Shown: positions 1 to 12,379, counted from the stretch's first letter. The stretch is 64,000 nt of DNA from Symsagittifera roscoffensis (GCF_963678635.1 NC_087068.1:39953649-40017648); one strand, 5' to 3'. The notes: generated by a model not told the origin, from the sequence alone. Translations and numbers: made by a program.

Positions 1-894
1 AATGCTTTGATTTGTCGACGAAATCTAAACTCGTAATATTTTGCTAAATTTGATTTTGCTGTTATAAAAATTTTAAAAAAGGCAACATAGTCAACAGACA
101 GTAGAATCAATAACGCAAAAAAAAAGAAAAAACACTTACTTGTTGTCTAAAGAATTTCACTTTTCGACTTTCAGAGAAAAACGTAGATGACTTCAGAGCT
201 CTTTGAAAATCCAGAAAAATTTGTCATTGACTATTTGTTAAAACTAAAACCGCAAAAAATGTAAGTTTTGATGCTGCACCTTTTTTATAGGAGACCAATT
301 TTTCAAAACGCAAAAGCAAACAAAAGTCTGCTCGCAGACTTGATTAACAGTATAGCCGAAAGAGTAATAAAAGCAAACATCTCAACAATTTTCTACTTCA
401 ATTCCGGAAAACTCAAAAAGAGTTTCAGCTTCATTAAAATGGGACCCAACAACAATGCCAAAATTCAACAGTGCCAGAAATCTAAACGATAAACAACAGT
501 GCCAAAAATGCTTTGAATACTGTTTTTTTTTCATCCCAAATCACTGACAAGTAAATTATGTCAATTCGACGGAAGTTGAAAAACCAGTAATTGCCATTTC
601 AATTGATGCCGCTTGTTAAACAAGCAAAAACTCCATAGCGGGAGTCAAAAACGGTGCTGAACAAATAATTAACTCAGTTGTCAATTTTCTTCTCAGTTTC
701 CCTCAAAAATAAAACAATGTTCTAGCACATTCTAACAATTCACAGAGATTCTGAAGTTTAAGATAAGCTCATTTTTTGGCAGAGTTGAACATATTTTCAG
801 TTTCGGCTCTGTTGTTCTTCGGCACTGATGAACGCCCCCATTGAAATATCTTTTTTTGAAGTTCAAGTCGAAAATCGAGAAGTAAATATGTTAT

Positions 895-1137
895 TCAATA
901 ATTATGTTTCCGATAAAAACCTTTGAAAAATAAATGGGATTTTTTTAACGACAACTGGGGCACAAAGTTTTTCTTGTCTTCGCCACAGAATATTTCTATA
1001 TTTTTTTCGCCGCTATAATCCTCTAGAATATACATTAATTGTGAAATTGCTTGGCAATTATGACATGAAATTGTTTTGAATAAACAACTGCGTCTATTGT
1101 TGGCCTGAAAACGAACCAAAACTTTACCAAAGCTCAC
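895..1137 (-). CDS. Unrecognised conserved small frame, copy 1
   Basis: An 80-codon minus-strand frame preserved in three other array copies (6895-7137, 11062-11304, 19680-19982). The best conserved part reads NNRRSCLFKTISCHNCQ, with a CxxC pair, followed by an acidic stretch (LEDYSG). A T-rich tract ending in CAG lies just before the codons for ANNRRS and could be a splice acceptor, so the frame may be a terminal exon of a dead or non-autonomous element. The residues match no family I recognise. Some changes between copies are synonymous (the second Cys of CxxC uses TGC or TGT) or conservative (Asp/Glu), but the sample is too small to prove selection. Confidence 0.25.
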   Translation of the reverse strand: MSFGKVLVRFQANNRRSCLFKTISCHNCQAISQLMYILEDYSGEKNIEIFCGEDKKNFVPQLSLKKSHLFFKGFYRKHNY

Positions 1138-1330
1138 AAAAATTTCTCTGACACAAGCACTGAACCAGCAGGGACTTTGACTTTTACGTAAAGCAATTCA
1201 TGTTACGTAAAAAACGGAGTTGCATTTTTTTGCGGTTTCAATTTTTCAGCTCATTAAAAAGGTTATTGGCTGATGGAACTTTTAAAACGGCGCCACCTGC
1301 AACCTATCAAAATATTAAAAATATAATCTT

Positions 1331-1393
1331 TCCGGATCATCATATGAAACATCCGGATCATCATATGAAACATCCGGATCATCAGTGGAAAAA
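1331..1393. repeat. 21-bp minisatellite, three units
   Basis: Three consecutive units beginning tccggatcatcatatgaaac; the third diverges to a form with cagtgg. The same three-unit tract is at 7,331-7,393 and 11,498-11,560. It is shorter at 20,117-20,160 and reduced to a remnant near 14,204, 16,612 and 19,270. Copy number therefore changes between array units. Confidence 0.85.
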
Positions 1394-1544
1394 TCCGGTT
1401 GTTTAAGGACTGTTCAATTGAAAAAGATTTTGCAAAATTTTGAAGATTTGCCCTAAAAACTTAAACAAAGTTTTGCAATTGCAAAGAATCATCCAGAACG
1501 AGTGAGTTGACGTTTGTCCTTATAAGATTCCTGTTTTTCCTGCT

Positions 1545-2131
1545 GAGTCTATCGATACTTTTGCTTTGAAAGAGATCGATGATTATCTCCAATCAATCAC
1601 ATTGAAATTGAAAATTTTCAATTTTGCTTTGAAAGGGAAAAAGCTTTACTCCTTAACCTATAACGATGAATTGCAGTTTAACTTGGACAACCTGTTGCGG
1701 AACATTAAAGCTTATGCGTACTCAAATGATAATGGTGGCTCTCTTAATCTTTAACAAGGCGTCATAGTGCACACTGTTCAAAATAACTGGAAGAAAAACG
1801 GCAAAGGTTTAGTTTTCTTTGATGAGCGGGGTGGGCCTGGACCTACATATTGAATACATTGTAAGCAGTTCGTCGGACGTGAGATGGTCATGTTGAACCT
1901 ATGTGTGTCGTAGCACCGTGCGCACTTGCTGCAATGAACCTATATGTAGGAACAGTGTTCCATTCGCGAATGCATGCTCCAATCAACCTTGAATTTTATT
2001 TAGTCTTGGACATATTAGTACAAGCAAGCCGTGCTCAACAACTCAGACGTGCAAAAACCTTTGCTTGCGTTGAAGTTCCCATGACTCACCGCTCTGTACC
2101 CGAAGCCCTCAATCGCATACTCGTGATATAA
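1545..2131 (+). repeat. Higher-GC array core, copy 1
   Basis: This segment is richer in G and C than its surroundings and keeps plus-strand reading frames in most copies. The first part reads through a peptide containing LYSLTYNDELQFNLDN. The last part (1,901-2,131) reads through a peptide containing PEALNRIL and RAQQLR. Stops and a frame change separate the two parts, so no single open frame remains. The peptides resemble no domain I know. It may be a remnant of a gene captured by, or belonging to, the repeated element. Other fuller copies start at 7,545, 11,712, 14,365, 16,779 and 20,309. Confidence 0.5.
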
Positions 2132-2233
2132 TGGCAACTAATCTACCCCTCGGAAGAAAATTTTGGCATTGCAATCGGCTTCAGCTGGGACTCTTGAGTT
2201 ATGTATTCACTCTTGGAATCTACAAAACTTTTG

Positions 2234-4044
2234 ACATCCTCTTTACGTTTTCAGATTAAAACTTTCTGGTTTTCAAAAGAGGAACTATACCTAAAAAAAA
2301 GAAATAAAATGTTAATGCCTTCACGAAATAACCCCGTCTGTGTGATTTTTTTCTGTTCACGTACTGAAAACAAGTGTTCGTTTCGAAAAGGCAAGTTGGG
2401 TTTCAGTTGCTAAAAATTACGATAGATGGTCTGTCTGGTAGGCAATTGATAAAAAAATTTCTCGATACGAAGAACTGCCAATTGATGCTATATTTTTGAA
2501 ACAAGATGAATGTCGTCATAGAAGCATCAGACAAATGAATTTCTGGCTCTGGCTAGAGTTTGGAGGCTAATATCGATTAATTTGAGAGTAGTATTTCTTT
2601 TAAATTGTTTATTGATACCGGCATTGGCAAAATTAAGATTGCAATCGATTATCGCAAGTCAAATCTAGAGTTCAGCAAGCTAGTTTAATTTTATGCACTT
2701 AATAATGGAATTTTTGGCTATCAAATCGATTACAATCGATTGCAATTTATACTTGTTTCAATCGATTCGATAGTGACCAGAATCCATTTACTAACAAATA
2801 AGTTAAAATAAGTTAACAAATAAGATAACAAATAAGCGGGACAGTGGCCAGTTTTTCTTAGAAGACCAACTTTTAAGAACAAAAAGATAAATAAAAAGCT
2901 TTGCGCAGACTTGTTTTACAGGATAGCTCAAGGAGTAATTTAAGCAATTGTCCCAAGAAATCTTTCGAAATCAGCAAAACTCAAGTTGAATCCCTCATAA
3001 TTGAAATTGGGCAGTAAAACAGTGCCAAAGTATAACAGTGCCAAAAAACTAAAAGTCGTTCAACTGTGCCGAAAATTGCTTTGAACACTGTTTTTACTCA
3101 TCCCAAATCCCTGACAGGTGATTTAATTCAAATAGAAATCGAAAAATCATGAAGCTGGCGGTACCGGTTTGAATTTTCTTACTTTGTTTACTGAAGCGGG
3201 TTGAAATAGGTAATTTCAGAAAATGAGCTTCATCCAAAACCTAGTTATTGCTCCTTTAAAATATGAGATTTTTTGATATGGTGATATGGGAAGATTTGTG
3301 ACTTTGGGATTAAAATTGAGAAACAATCGATTTCAATCAATTAATAATCGATTATAATCTCTGTTTTTGAAATCAAATTATAATTATTTATAATACATTA
3401 TAATCGATTATAATCGATTGTTTATTCGACTTTGTTAGATACAATTATAAACATTTATAATTGATTATAATCCATTATTTTTTTTTCAGAATTCTAATTC
3501 GTTAGTTTTGCACAAAATCCTTTATAATCGATTATAATTGTTTATAATCCCTTTTGTTTGTCCATTTTGTCTTCGAAGTTGCATTCAAAATTGCTTATAT
3601 TTCATGCTTTCTGTATATGCTGGTTTCTGAGAAAAATGAGAAAATTTTTTCTTTAAAGTTTTCCAATAAATTCAAATTTATAAGTTTTTTCAAATTTTTT
3701 CTCTATCAGAGTTGTTTTTTGATGCATATATTAAACTTTTCAACCACCAAAACATCATCAAATTGATTTAGTTTCCTTATTGATTCGGAAAATTTATTTT
3801 TCATCTACAATTGATTTTAAGGGTTTATTGTAATAACTATAATCAATTATAATCAATTATAATCGATTATATTCTCTTGGAAAAAATCACGATTATGACC
3901 AATTATATAAATCCTATAAACACCTAATTTTGGTAATTATAATCATTGATTATTTTCAAAAAATCAACAAAGTAATCCGTTATAATCGGTTACTTACGGC
4001 TAAACTTGGATGCGGGTATTGCCTCGATTAAATAATCCTTGATG
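2234..4044. repeat. Array block B with ATCGATT-rich DNA
   Basis: This block follows core copy 1, as block 12,380-12,905 follows core copy 3. It contains a diverged second copy of the 280-550 sequence at about 2,855-3,125, recognised by the shared strings tagccgaaggagtaat/tagctcaaggagtaat and repeated acagtgccaa. Its right part becomes the ATAATCGATT-rich tract described separately. I see no gene in it. Confidence 0.65.
3290..3990. repeat. Degenerate ATAATCGATT short tandem repeat
   Basis: Variants of ataatcgattataatc recur throughout, for example around 3,345-3,425, 3,520-3,550 and 3,838-3,870. The motif is palindromic around ATCGAT, so both strands look alike. The tract is degenerate rather than a perfect microsatellite. 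Isolated copies also occur at 2,640-2,760, 12,772 and 15,165. Confidence 0.75.
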
Positions 4045-4149
4045 TCAGGTTGGGTTTCACAAAGTTTCATATTGACTTTTTCGAGGATCATAAAATACTG
4101 AGTGAAAAAATTTGCGCGCAACCTCTTTTTCAGTGGGCTTTCCATAAAC

Positions 4150-5340
4150 CCTTCTAGCCATTAGAACCGGACTCTCAGATATGAGAGGGTAATTTGCGAG
4201 AAAATCAAAAAGCTTCCAAAAAACAGAAAAAAATCAAAAATTTGACTTTTCCGAGAGCCATTACTTTTCGTGTAACAAAATTGGGCGTGGCCGCTGATGC
4301 AGAGGAGCTTATTACAACCCACCGTTTTGATTGAAATCAAAAACTGACATTCGCGAGGTTAGTTTTTGAGAAAAATTATAAGGCGGGCGTAATGACACAA
4401 CAAGCTTGTAACATGTTACATATATGTGGACATTTTGTTTTTAATAATTTGACTATACTATTGCAAAGGACCATAGATTGTACATAAGCTAGCTTCCCTA
4501 AGATACTTTGAAAAGTTTGTCACTGAAACAACTTAACTTACGCGTTACGCTCTAGATAATTCATACAAAATTCTTCATTTGAGAAATTAAAAGCCCCTTC
4601 ACACCCTTCGAGGATTTCTAGGCTCCCCGACAACACATCCATGAATGATTTGTTCGTATACAGCTGGTAACGAGAAATAGATGCAAACAGAACTGAGGTA
4701 AATGAAAGTGATAACTTTTACTTACCTAATTTTATAGATGACTAAGTTTTCAAGCAACTGATTTCCTAAATTACTTGGTTCGAACAGTTTTTATCCCACT
4801 TTTCACGCTTCTTCAAGAAACGGTAAAAAAACGGAAAATTTGATTTTCTGAGTGCCATTAATTTTTTTTTGTAAATCTTGAAACCTCCCACAACCCGTTC
4901 TACTCATTGAGCACAAAATCTCAGACTTGAGAGTGTAGTTTATGAGAAAAATTGAAAAATTTCAAAAAACGGTTTAAAAATCTAAAAATTACTTTTCTGG
5001 GGTCCAACATGTTGTGCAAAACTTTTTGGGCAAAACCACTGATGCAAGGAAACCTTCCACAACGCGTTTCGTACATTGAACCCAAAAACTAAGGTTTGGG
5101 AGGATAATTTTTAGAGAAAACAAACAAAAAAATTGAAAAAATGCTCAAAAAAAATAAAAACTTGATTTTCCTGAGGGCCATGACTTTTTATGTTAAAAAA
5201 ATTGGTCGTAACTGCTTAACCGCTTGCGCAGGGGAGCTTCCCAAAGTTTTATTTTAATATGCATTTAACCCAAAATCACAGATTTTGAAGGGCAGTGTTT
5301 GATAAAATGTCAAAAATGAGGAGAATCAAGAAAAATTAAA
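4150..5340. repeat. Degenerate ~170-bp subrepeats
   Basis: At least four related segments recur. Each has a run such as gactttt...gagccattac, a variant of gatgcagaggagctt, then a segment resembling aacccaaaatctcag and a gagaaaaatt tail. Clear occurrences begin near 4,160, 4,800, 4,990 and 5,165. The same array recurs at 8,317-9,507 inside the second tandem copy. Related sequence reappears at 54,770-56,280, about 50 kb away. No coding potential is evident. Confidence 0.6.
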
Positions 5341-5351
5341 CTTTAAGAAAA

Positions 5352-5558
5352 TTAAAAGAGTTTTTCAAAGCGTCTCAAAAAAATTGAAAAAATCGAACCA
5401 AATAATTTTTCAATCATAACAGTTTTCATCAAACAGGATTTTTTGCGGCCATAATCAAACAGAGCAAATTGATCTATCATGAAACTGCTGGTCAATTTTG
5501 ACATGAATTTTTTTGCATCAAAAAACTGCGTCAAGTATTCGACCAAAAAAGAACCCAA
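5352..5558 (-). pseudogene. Diverged relative of the 895-1137 frame
   Basis: The DNA aligns with 960-1,140: both carry a version of gacatgaa...aactgcgtc followed by aacc.aaaact. The encoded peptide has lost the CxxC pair and most of the shared residues. This is an older paralogous copy of the same block, and an identical duplicate lies at 9519-9725. No function can be given. Confidence 0.35.
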
Positions 5559-5813
5559 AACTTACTAAACTTTTTTTAAAATATACTTTGATGCATCACT
5601 TGAGCCAACCATGGACTTGAACTCCCAATGAAAAGCTATTTTTGTTGCATAAGGGGGACGATGTTGCAATACTTAATGAAATTTTGCCCCAAAATTAACT
5701 ACTTTTTACTTAATAACCTTTCTTGATTTACATAAAAAAAACGTTTTTTATCACCCATTTGACATTTTAACAACAGAAAATTTCAAAACTGAAGAGTTGT
5801 TTGTTATGAAACC

Positions 5814-6161
5814 TCAGCGAAACTTTCTCAAAAATTTCGAAAAACTGTCATATGAGAGAATACAATCTCGTCTACAATTTCGATATGCGAGCCAAGAAAA
5901 GTTCCCCCTTTTGAAGAAACAAAAGTATGTTAAATAAAACTGTGAGGTTGAAAACTTTAAATAAATTGGCGCAAAAACATTCGGAACAGAATACTGATTG
6001 TTAAATGCTTTGATTTGTCGACGAAATCTAAACTCGTAATATTTTGCTAAATTTGATTTTGCTGTTATAAAATTTTTAAAAAAGGCAACATAGTCAACAG
6101 ACAGTAGAATCAATAACGCAAAAAAAGAAAAAACACTTACTTGTTGTCTAAAGAATTTCAC
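5814..6161 (-). CDS. Unrecognised 115-codon frame (twice, tandem copies)
   Basis: A minus-strand frame with a hydrophobic N-terminal segment (FFALLILLSVDYVAFF, residues 13-28) that could be a membrane helix or signal anchor. The C-terminal half is rich in aromatic and basic residues. It recurs at 9981-10328 only because the 4,167-bp unit is duplicated. Its upstream part also lies at the left window edge, where an indel in the run of A near 120 breaks it. It may well be a chance frame in AT-rich repeat DNA. Confidence 0.2.
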   Translation of the reverse strand: MKFFRQQVSVFSFFALLILLSVDYVAFFKNFITAKSNLAKYYEFRFRRQIKAFNNQYSVPNVFAPIYLKFSTSQFYLTYFCFFKRGNFSWLAYRNCRRDCILSYDSFSKFLRKFR

Positions 6162-6894
6162 TTTTCGACTTTCAGAGAAAAACGTAGATGACTTCAGAGC
6201 TCTTTGAAAATCCAGAAAAATTTGTCATTGACTATTTGTTAAAACTAAAACCGCCAAAAATGTAAGTTTTGATGCTGCACCTTTTTTATAGGAAACCAAT
6301 TTTTCAAAACGCAAAAGCAAACAAAAGTCTGCTCGCAGACTTGATTAACAGTATAGCCGAAGGAGTAATAAAAGCAAACATCTCAACAATTTTCTACTTC
6401 AATTCTGGAAAACTCAAAAAGAGTTTCAGCTTCATTAAAATGGGACCCAACAACAATGCCAAAATTCAATAGTGCCAGAAATCTAAACGATAATCAACAG
6501 TGCCAAAAATGCTTTGAATACTGTTTTTTTTCATCCCAAATCACTGACAAGTAAATTATGTCAATTCGGCGGAAGTTGAAAAACCAGTAATTGCCATTTC
6601 AATTGATGCCGCTTGTTAAACAAGCAAAAACTCCATAGCGGGAGTCAAAAACGGTGCTGAACAAATAATTAACTCAGTTGTCAATTTTCTTCTCAGTTTC
6701 CCACAAAAATAAAACAATGTTCTAGCACATTCTAACAATTCACAGAGGTTCTGAAGTTTAAGATAAGCTCATTTTTTGGCAGAGTTGAACATATTTTCAG
6801 TTTCGGCTCTGTTGTTCTTCGGCACTGATGAACGCCCCCCTTGAAATATCTTTTTTTGAAGTTCAAGTCGAAAATCGAGAAGTAAATATGTTAT

Positions 6895-7137
6895 TCAATA
6901 ATTATGTTTCCGATAAAAACCTTTGAAATATAAATGTGATTTTTTTAACGACAACTGGGGCACAAAGTTTTTCTTGTCTTCGCCACAGAATATTTCTATA
7001 TTTTTTTCGCCGCTATAATCCTCTAGAATATACCTTAATTGTGAAATTGCTTGACATTTATGACATGAAATTGTTTTGAATAAACAACTGCGTCTATTGT
7101 TGGCCTGAAAACGAACCAAAACTTTACCAAAGCTCAC
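6895..7137 (-). CDS. Unrecognised conserved small frame, copy 2
   Basis: Same frame as 895-1137, with one Asn-to-Lys change that turns the CxxC region into ISCHKCQ and a Met-to-Arg change nearby. No stop interrupts it. It sits in block A of the first tandem unit. Confidence 0.25.
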   Translation of the reverse strand: MSFGKVLVRFQANNRRSCLFKTISCHKCQAISQLRYILEDYSGEKNIEIFCGEDKKNFVPQLSLKKSHLYFKGFYRKHNY

Positions 7138-7544
7138 AAAAATTCCTCTGACACAAGCACTGAACCAGCAGGGACTTTGACTTTTACGTAAAGCAATTCA
7201 TGTTACGTAAAAAACGGAGTTGCATTTTTTTGCGGTTTCAATTTTTCAGCTCATTAAAAAGGTTATTGGCTGATGGAACTTTTAAAACGGCGCCACCTGC
7301 AACCTATCAAAATATTAAAAATATAATCTTTCCGGATCATCATATGAAACATCCGGATCATCATATGAAACACCCGGATCATCAGTGGAAAAATCCGGTT
7401 GTTTAAGGACTGTTCAATTGAAAAAGCTTTTGCAAAATTTTGAAGATTTGCCCTAAAAACTTAAACAAAGTTTTGCAATTGCAAAGAATCATCCAGAACG
7501 AGTGAGTTGACGTTTGTCCTTATAAGATTCCTGATTTTCCTGCT

Positions 7545-8080
7545 GAGTCTATCGATACTTTTGCTTTGAAAGAGATCGAATTTTATCTCCAATCAATCAC
7601 ATTGAAATTTAAAACTTTCAATTTTGCTTTGAACGGGAAAAAGCTTTACTCCTTAACCTATAACGATGAACTGCAATTTAACTTGGACAACCTGTTCCGG
7701 AACATTAAAGCGTAGTGCACACTGTTCAAAATAACTGGAAGAAAAACGGCAAAGGCTTAGTTTTCATTGATGAGCGGGGTGGGCCTGGACCTACACATTG
7801 GATACGTTGGTAGCACTTCGTCAGACGTGAGATGGTCATGTTGAACCTACGTAAGTCGTAACACCGTGCGCACTTGCTGCAATGAACCTATATGGAGGCA
7901 AACCGTTCCATTCGCGAATGCGTGCTCCAATCAACCTTGAATGTAATTCAGTCTTGGACATACTAGTACATGCAAGCCGTGCGCAACAACTCAGAGGTGC
8001 AAAAACCTTTGCTTGCGTTGAAGTGCCCATGGCTCACCGCTCTTATCCCGAAGCCCTCAATCGCATACTGGCTATAATGG
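7545..8080 (+). repeat. Higher-GC array core, copy 2
   Basis: This copy is shortened between its two halves relative to copy 1. Its C-terminal frame (7,882-8,196) is open for 104 codons and includes GGKPFHSRMRAPINLE and HRSYPEALNRILAIM. The upstream half is open in a different frame. Confidence 0.5.
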
Positions 8081-11061
8081 ATATAATGGCAACTAAATTA
8101 CCCCTCGGAAGAAAATTTTGGTGTTGCGAGCGGCTTCAGCTAAACTGGGACTCTGAGTTGTGTATTCACTCTTGGAATCTACAAAAAAAATTTTGACTTC
8201 CTCTTTACGTTTCAGGTTGGGTTTCACAAAGTTTCATATTGACTTTTTCGAGGATCATAAAATACTGAGTGAAAAAATTTGCGCGCAACCTCTTTTTCAG
8301 TGGGCTTTCCATAAACCCTTCTAGCCATTAGAACCGGACTCTCAGATATGAGAGGGTAATTTGCGAGAAAATCAAAAAGCTTCCAAAAAACAGAAAAAAA
8401 TCAAAAATTTGACTTTTCCGAGAGCCATTACTTTTCGTGTAACAAAATTGGGCGTGGCCGCTGATGCAGAGGAGCTTATTACAACCCACCGTTTTGATTG
8501 AAATCAAAAACTGACATTCGCGAGGTTAGTTTTTGAGAAAAATTATAAGGCGGGCGTAATGACACAACAAGCTTGTAACATGTTACATATATGTGGACAT
8601 TTTGTTTTTAATAATTTGACTATACTATTGCAAAGGACCATAGATTGTACATAAGCTAGCTTCCCTAAGATACTTTGAAAAGTTTGTCACTGAAACAACT
8701 TAACTTACGCGTTACGCTCTAGATAATTCATACAAAATTCTTCATTTGAGAAATTAAAAGCCCCTTCACACCCTTCGAGGATTTCTAGGCTCCCCGACAA
8801 CACATCCATGAATGATTTGTTCGTATACAGCTGGTAACGAGAAATAGATGCAAACAGAACTGAGGTAAATGAAAGTGATAACTTTTACTTACCTAATTTT
8901 ATAGATGACTAAGTTTTCAAGCAACTGATTTCCTAAATTACTTGGTTCGAACAGTTTTTATCCCACTTTTCACGCTTCTTCAAGAAACGGTAAAAAAACG
9001 GAAAATTTGATTTTCTGAGTGCCATTAATTTTTTTTTGTAAATCTTGAAACCTCCCACAACCCGTTCTACTCATTGAGCACAAAATCTCAGACTTGAGAG
9101 TGTAGTTTATGAGAAAAATTGAAAAATTTCAAAAAACGGTTTAAAAATCTAAAAATTACTTTTCTGGGGTCCAACATGTTGTGCAAAACTTTTTGGGCAA
9201 AACCACTGATGCAAGGAAACCTTCCACAACGCGTTTCGTACATTGAACCCAAAAACTAAGGTTTGGGAGGATAATTTTTAGAGAAAAAAAACAAAAAAAT
9301 TGAAAAAATGCTCAAAAAAAATAAAAACTTGATTTTCCTGAGGGCCATGACTTTTTATGTTAAAAAAATTGGTCGTAACTGCTTAACCGCTTGCGCAGGG
9401 GAGCTTCCCAAAGTTTTATTTTAATATGCATTTAACCCAAAATCACAGATTTTGAAGGGCAGTGTTTGATAAAATGTCAAAAATGAGGAGAATCAAGAAA
9501 AATTAAACTTTAAGAAAATTAAAAGAGTTTTTCAAAGCGTCTCAAAAAAATTGAAAAAATCGAACCAAATAATTTTTCAATCATAACAGTTTTCATCAAA
9601 CAGGATTTTTTGCGGCCATAATCAAACAGAGCAAATTGATCTATCATGAAACTGCTGGTCAATTTTGACATGAATTTTTTTGCATCAAAAAACTGCGTCA
9701 AGTATTCGACCAAAAAAGAACCCAAAACTTACTAAACTTTTTTTAAAATATACTTTGATGCATCACTTGAGCCAACCATGGACTTGAACTCCCAATGAAA
9801 AGCTATTTTTGTTGCATAAGGGGGACGATGTTGCAATACTTAATGAAATTTTGCCCCAAAATTAACTACTTTTTACTTAATAACCTTTCTTGATTTACAT
9901 AAAAAAAACGTTTTTTATCACCCATTTGACATTTTAACAACAGAAAATTTCAAAACTGAAGAGTTGTTTGTTATGAAACCTCAGCGAAACTTTCTCAAAA
10001 ATTTCGAAAAACTGTCATATGAGAGAATACAATCTCGTCTACAATTTCGATATGCGAGCCAAGAAAAGTTCCCCCTTTTGAAGAAACAAAAGTATGTTAA
10101 ATAAAACTGTGAGGTTGAAAACTTTAAATAAATTGGCGCAAAAACATTCGGAACAGAATACTGATTGTTAAATGCTTTGATTTGTCGACGAAATCTAAAC
10201 TCGTAATATTTTGCTAAATTTGATTTTGCTGTTATAAAATTTTTAAAAAAGGCAACATAGTCAACAGACAGTAGAATCAATAACGCAAAAAAAGAAAAAA
10301 CACTTACTTGTTGTCTAAAGAATTTCACTTTTCGACTTTCAGAGAAAAACGTAGATGACTTCAGAGCTCTTTGAAAATCCAGAAAAATTTGTCATTGACT
10401 ATTTGTTAAAACTAAAACCGCCAAAAATGTAAGTTTTGATGCTGCACCTTTTTTATAGGAAACCAATTTTTCAAAACGCAAAAGCAAACAAAAGTCTGCT
10501 CGCAGACTTGATTAACAGTATAGCCGAAGGAGTAATAAAAGCAAACATCTCAACAATTTTCTACTTCAATTCTGGAAAACTCAAAAAGAGTTTCAGCTTC
10601 ATTAAAATGGGACCCAACAACAATGCCAAAATTCAACAGTGCCAGAAATCTAAACGATAATCAACAGTGCCAAAAATGCTTTGAATACTGTTTTTTTTCA
10701 TCCCAAATCACTGACAAGTAAATTATGTCAATTCGGCGGAAGTTGAAAAACCAGTAATTGCCATTTCAATTGATGCCGCTTGTTAAACAAGCAAAAACTC
10801 CATAGCGGGAGTCAAAAACGGTGCTGAACAAATAATTAACTCAGTTGTCAATTTTCTTCTCAGTTTCCCACAAAAATAAAACAATGTTCTAGCACATTCT
10901 AACAATTCACAGAGGTTCTGAAGTTTAAGATAAGCTCATTTTTTGGCAGAGTTGAACATATTTTCAGTTTCGGCTCTGTTGTTCTTCGGCACTGATGAAC
11001 GCCCCCATTGAAATATCTTTTTTTGAAGTTCAAGTCGAAAATCGAGAAGTAAATATGTTAT

Positions 11062-11304
11062 TCAATAATTATGTTTCCGATAAAAACCTTTGAAATATAA
11101 ATGTGATTTTTTTAACGACAACTGGGGCACAAAGTTTTTCTTGTCTTCGCCACAGAATATTTCTATATTTTTTTCGCCGCTATAATCCTCTAGAATATAC
11201 CTTAATTGTGAAATTGCTTGACATTTATGACATGAAATTGTTTTGAATAAACAACTGCGTCTATTGTTGGCCTGAAAACGAACCAAAACTTTACCAAAGC
11301 TCAC
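11062..11304 (-). CDS. Unrecognised conserved small frame, copy 3
   Basis: Identical at the protein level to the 6895-7137 copy, as expected from the recent tandem duplication. It therefore gives no independent evidence of selection. Confidence 0.25.
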   Translation of the reverse strand: MSFGKVLVRFQANNRRSCLFKTISCHKCQAISQLRYILEDYSGEKNIEIFCGEDKKNFVPQLSLKKSHLYFKGFYRKHNY

Positions 11305-11711
11305 AAAAATTCCTCTGACACAAGCACTGAACCAGCAGGGACTTTGACTTTTACGTAAAGCAATTCATGTTACGTAAAAAACGGAGTTGCATTTTTTTGC
11401 GGTTTCAATTTTTCAGCTCATTAAAAAGGTTATTGGCTGATGGAACTTTTAAAACGGCGCCACCTGCAACCTATCAAAATATTAAAAATATAATCTTTCC
11501 GGATCATCATATGAAACATCCGGATCATCATATGAAACACCCGGATCATCAGTGGAAAAATCCGGTTGTTTAAGGACTGTTCAATTGAAAAAGATTTTGC
11601 AAAATTTTGAAGATTTGCCCTAAAAACTTAAACAAAGTTTTGCAATTGCAAAGAATCATCCAGAACGAGTGAGTTGACGTTTGTCCTTATAAGATTCCTG
11701 ATTTTCCTGCT

Positions 11712-12247
11712 GAGTCTATCGATACTTTTGCTTTGAAAGAGATCGAATTTTATCTCCAATCAATCACATTGAAATTGAAAACTTTCAATTTTGCTTTGAA
11801 CGGGAAAAAGCTTTACTCCTTAACCTATAACGATGAACTGCAATTTAACTTGGACAACCTGTTCCGGAACATTAAAGCGTAGTGCACACTGTTCAAAATA
11901 ACTGGAAGAAAAACGGCAAAGGCTTAGTTTTCATTGATGAGCGGGGTGGGCCTGGACCTACACATTGGATACGTTGGTAGCACTTCGTCAGACGTGAGAT
12001 GGTCATGTTGAACCTACGTAAGTCGTAACACCGTGCGCACTTGCTGCAATGAACCTATATGGAGGCAAACCGTTCCATTCGCGAATGCGTGCTCCAATCA
12101 ACCTTGAATGTAATTCAGTCTTGGACATACTAGTACATGCAAGCCGTGCGCAACAACTCAGAGGTGCAAAAACCTTTGCTTGCGTTGAAGTGCCCATGGC
12201 TCACCGCTCTTATCCCGAAGCCCTCAATCGCATACTGGCTATAATGG
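11712..12247 (+). repeat. Higher-GC array core, copy 3
   Basis: Duplicate of core copy 2. The C-terminal frame is open from 12,049 to 12,363. Confidence 0.5.
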
Positions 12248-12379
12248 ATATAATGGCAACTAAATTACCCCTCGGAAGAAAATTTTGGTGTTGCGAGCGG
12301 CTTCAGCTAAACTGGGACTCTGAGTTGTGTATTCACTCTTGGAATCTACAAAAAAAATTTTGACATCCTCTTTACGTTT

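Larger units (their letters stand above)
1..2233. repeat. Array block A, copy 1 (cut by window edge)
   Basis: This block matches 6,004 to about 8,203 and 10,171 to about 12,370 with scattered substitutions and small indels. Relative to those copies it keeps an extra stretch near 1,708-1,765 that they lack. It holds a small minus-strand frame (895-1137), a 21-bp minisatellite (1,331-1,393) and a higher-GC core (1,545-2,131). A plus-strand frame at 268-492 recurs in the other copies but has no recognisable domain. Confidence 0.8.
4045..8211. repeat. 4,167-bp tandem duplication, first copy
   Basis: Every landmark here recurs exactly 4,167 bp to the right, for example 5352 and 9519, 6004 and 10171, 7824 and 11991. 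Differences are few single-base changes, such as one near 5,127 and one near 7,427. The unit consists of a part unique to this pair (4,045-6,003) followed by block A (6,004-8,211). The right junction at 8,212 shares only the four bases tcag with both parental sequences, at 4,045 and 12,380. Confidence 0.93.
8212..12379. repeat. 4,167-bp tandem duplication, second copy
   Basis: Nearly identical to 4,045-8,211. It runs on at 12,380 into the sequence that follows the core in block B, whereas the first copy jumps back to the start of the unit at 8,212. This shows that 8,212 is the duplication breakpoint. It includes subrepeats (8,317-9,507), the 115-codon frame (9981-10328), the 21-bp minisatellite (11,498-11,560) and core copy 3 (11,712-12,247). 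Confidence 0.93.
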
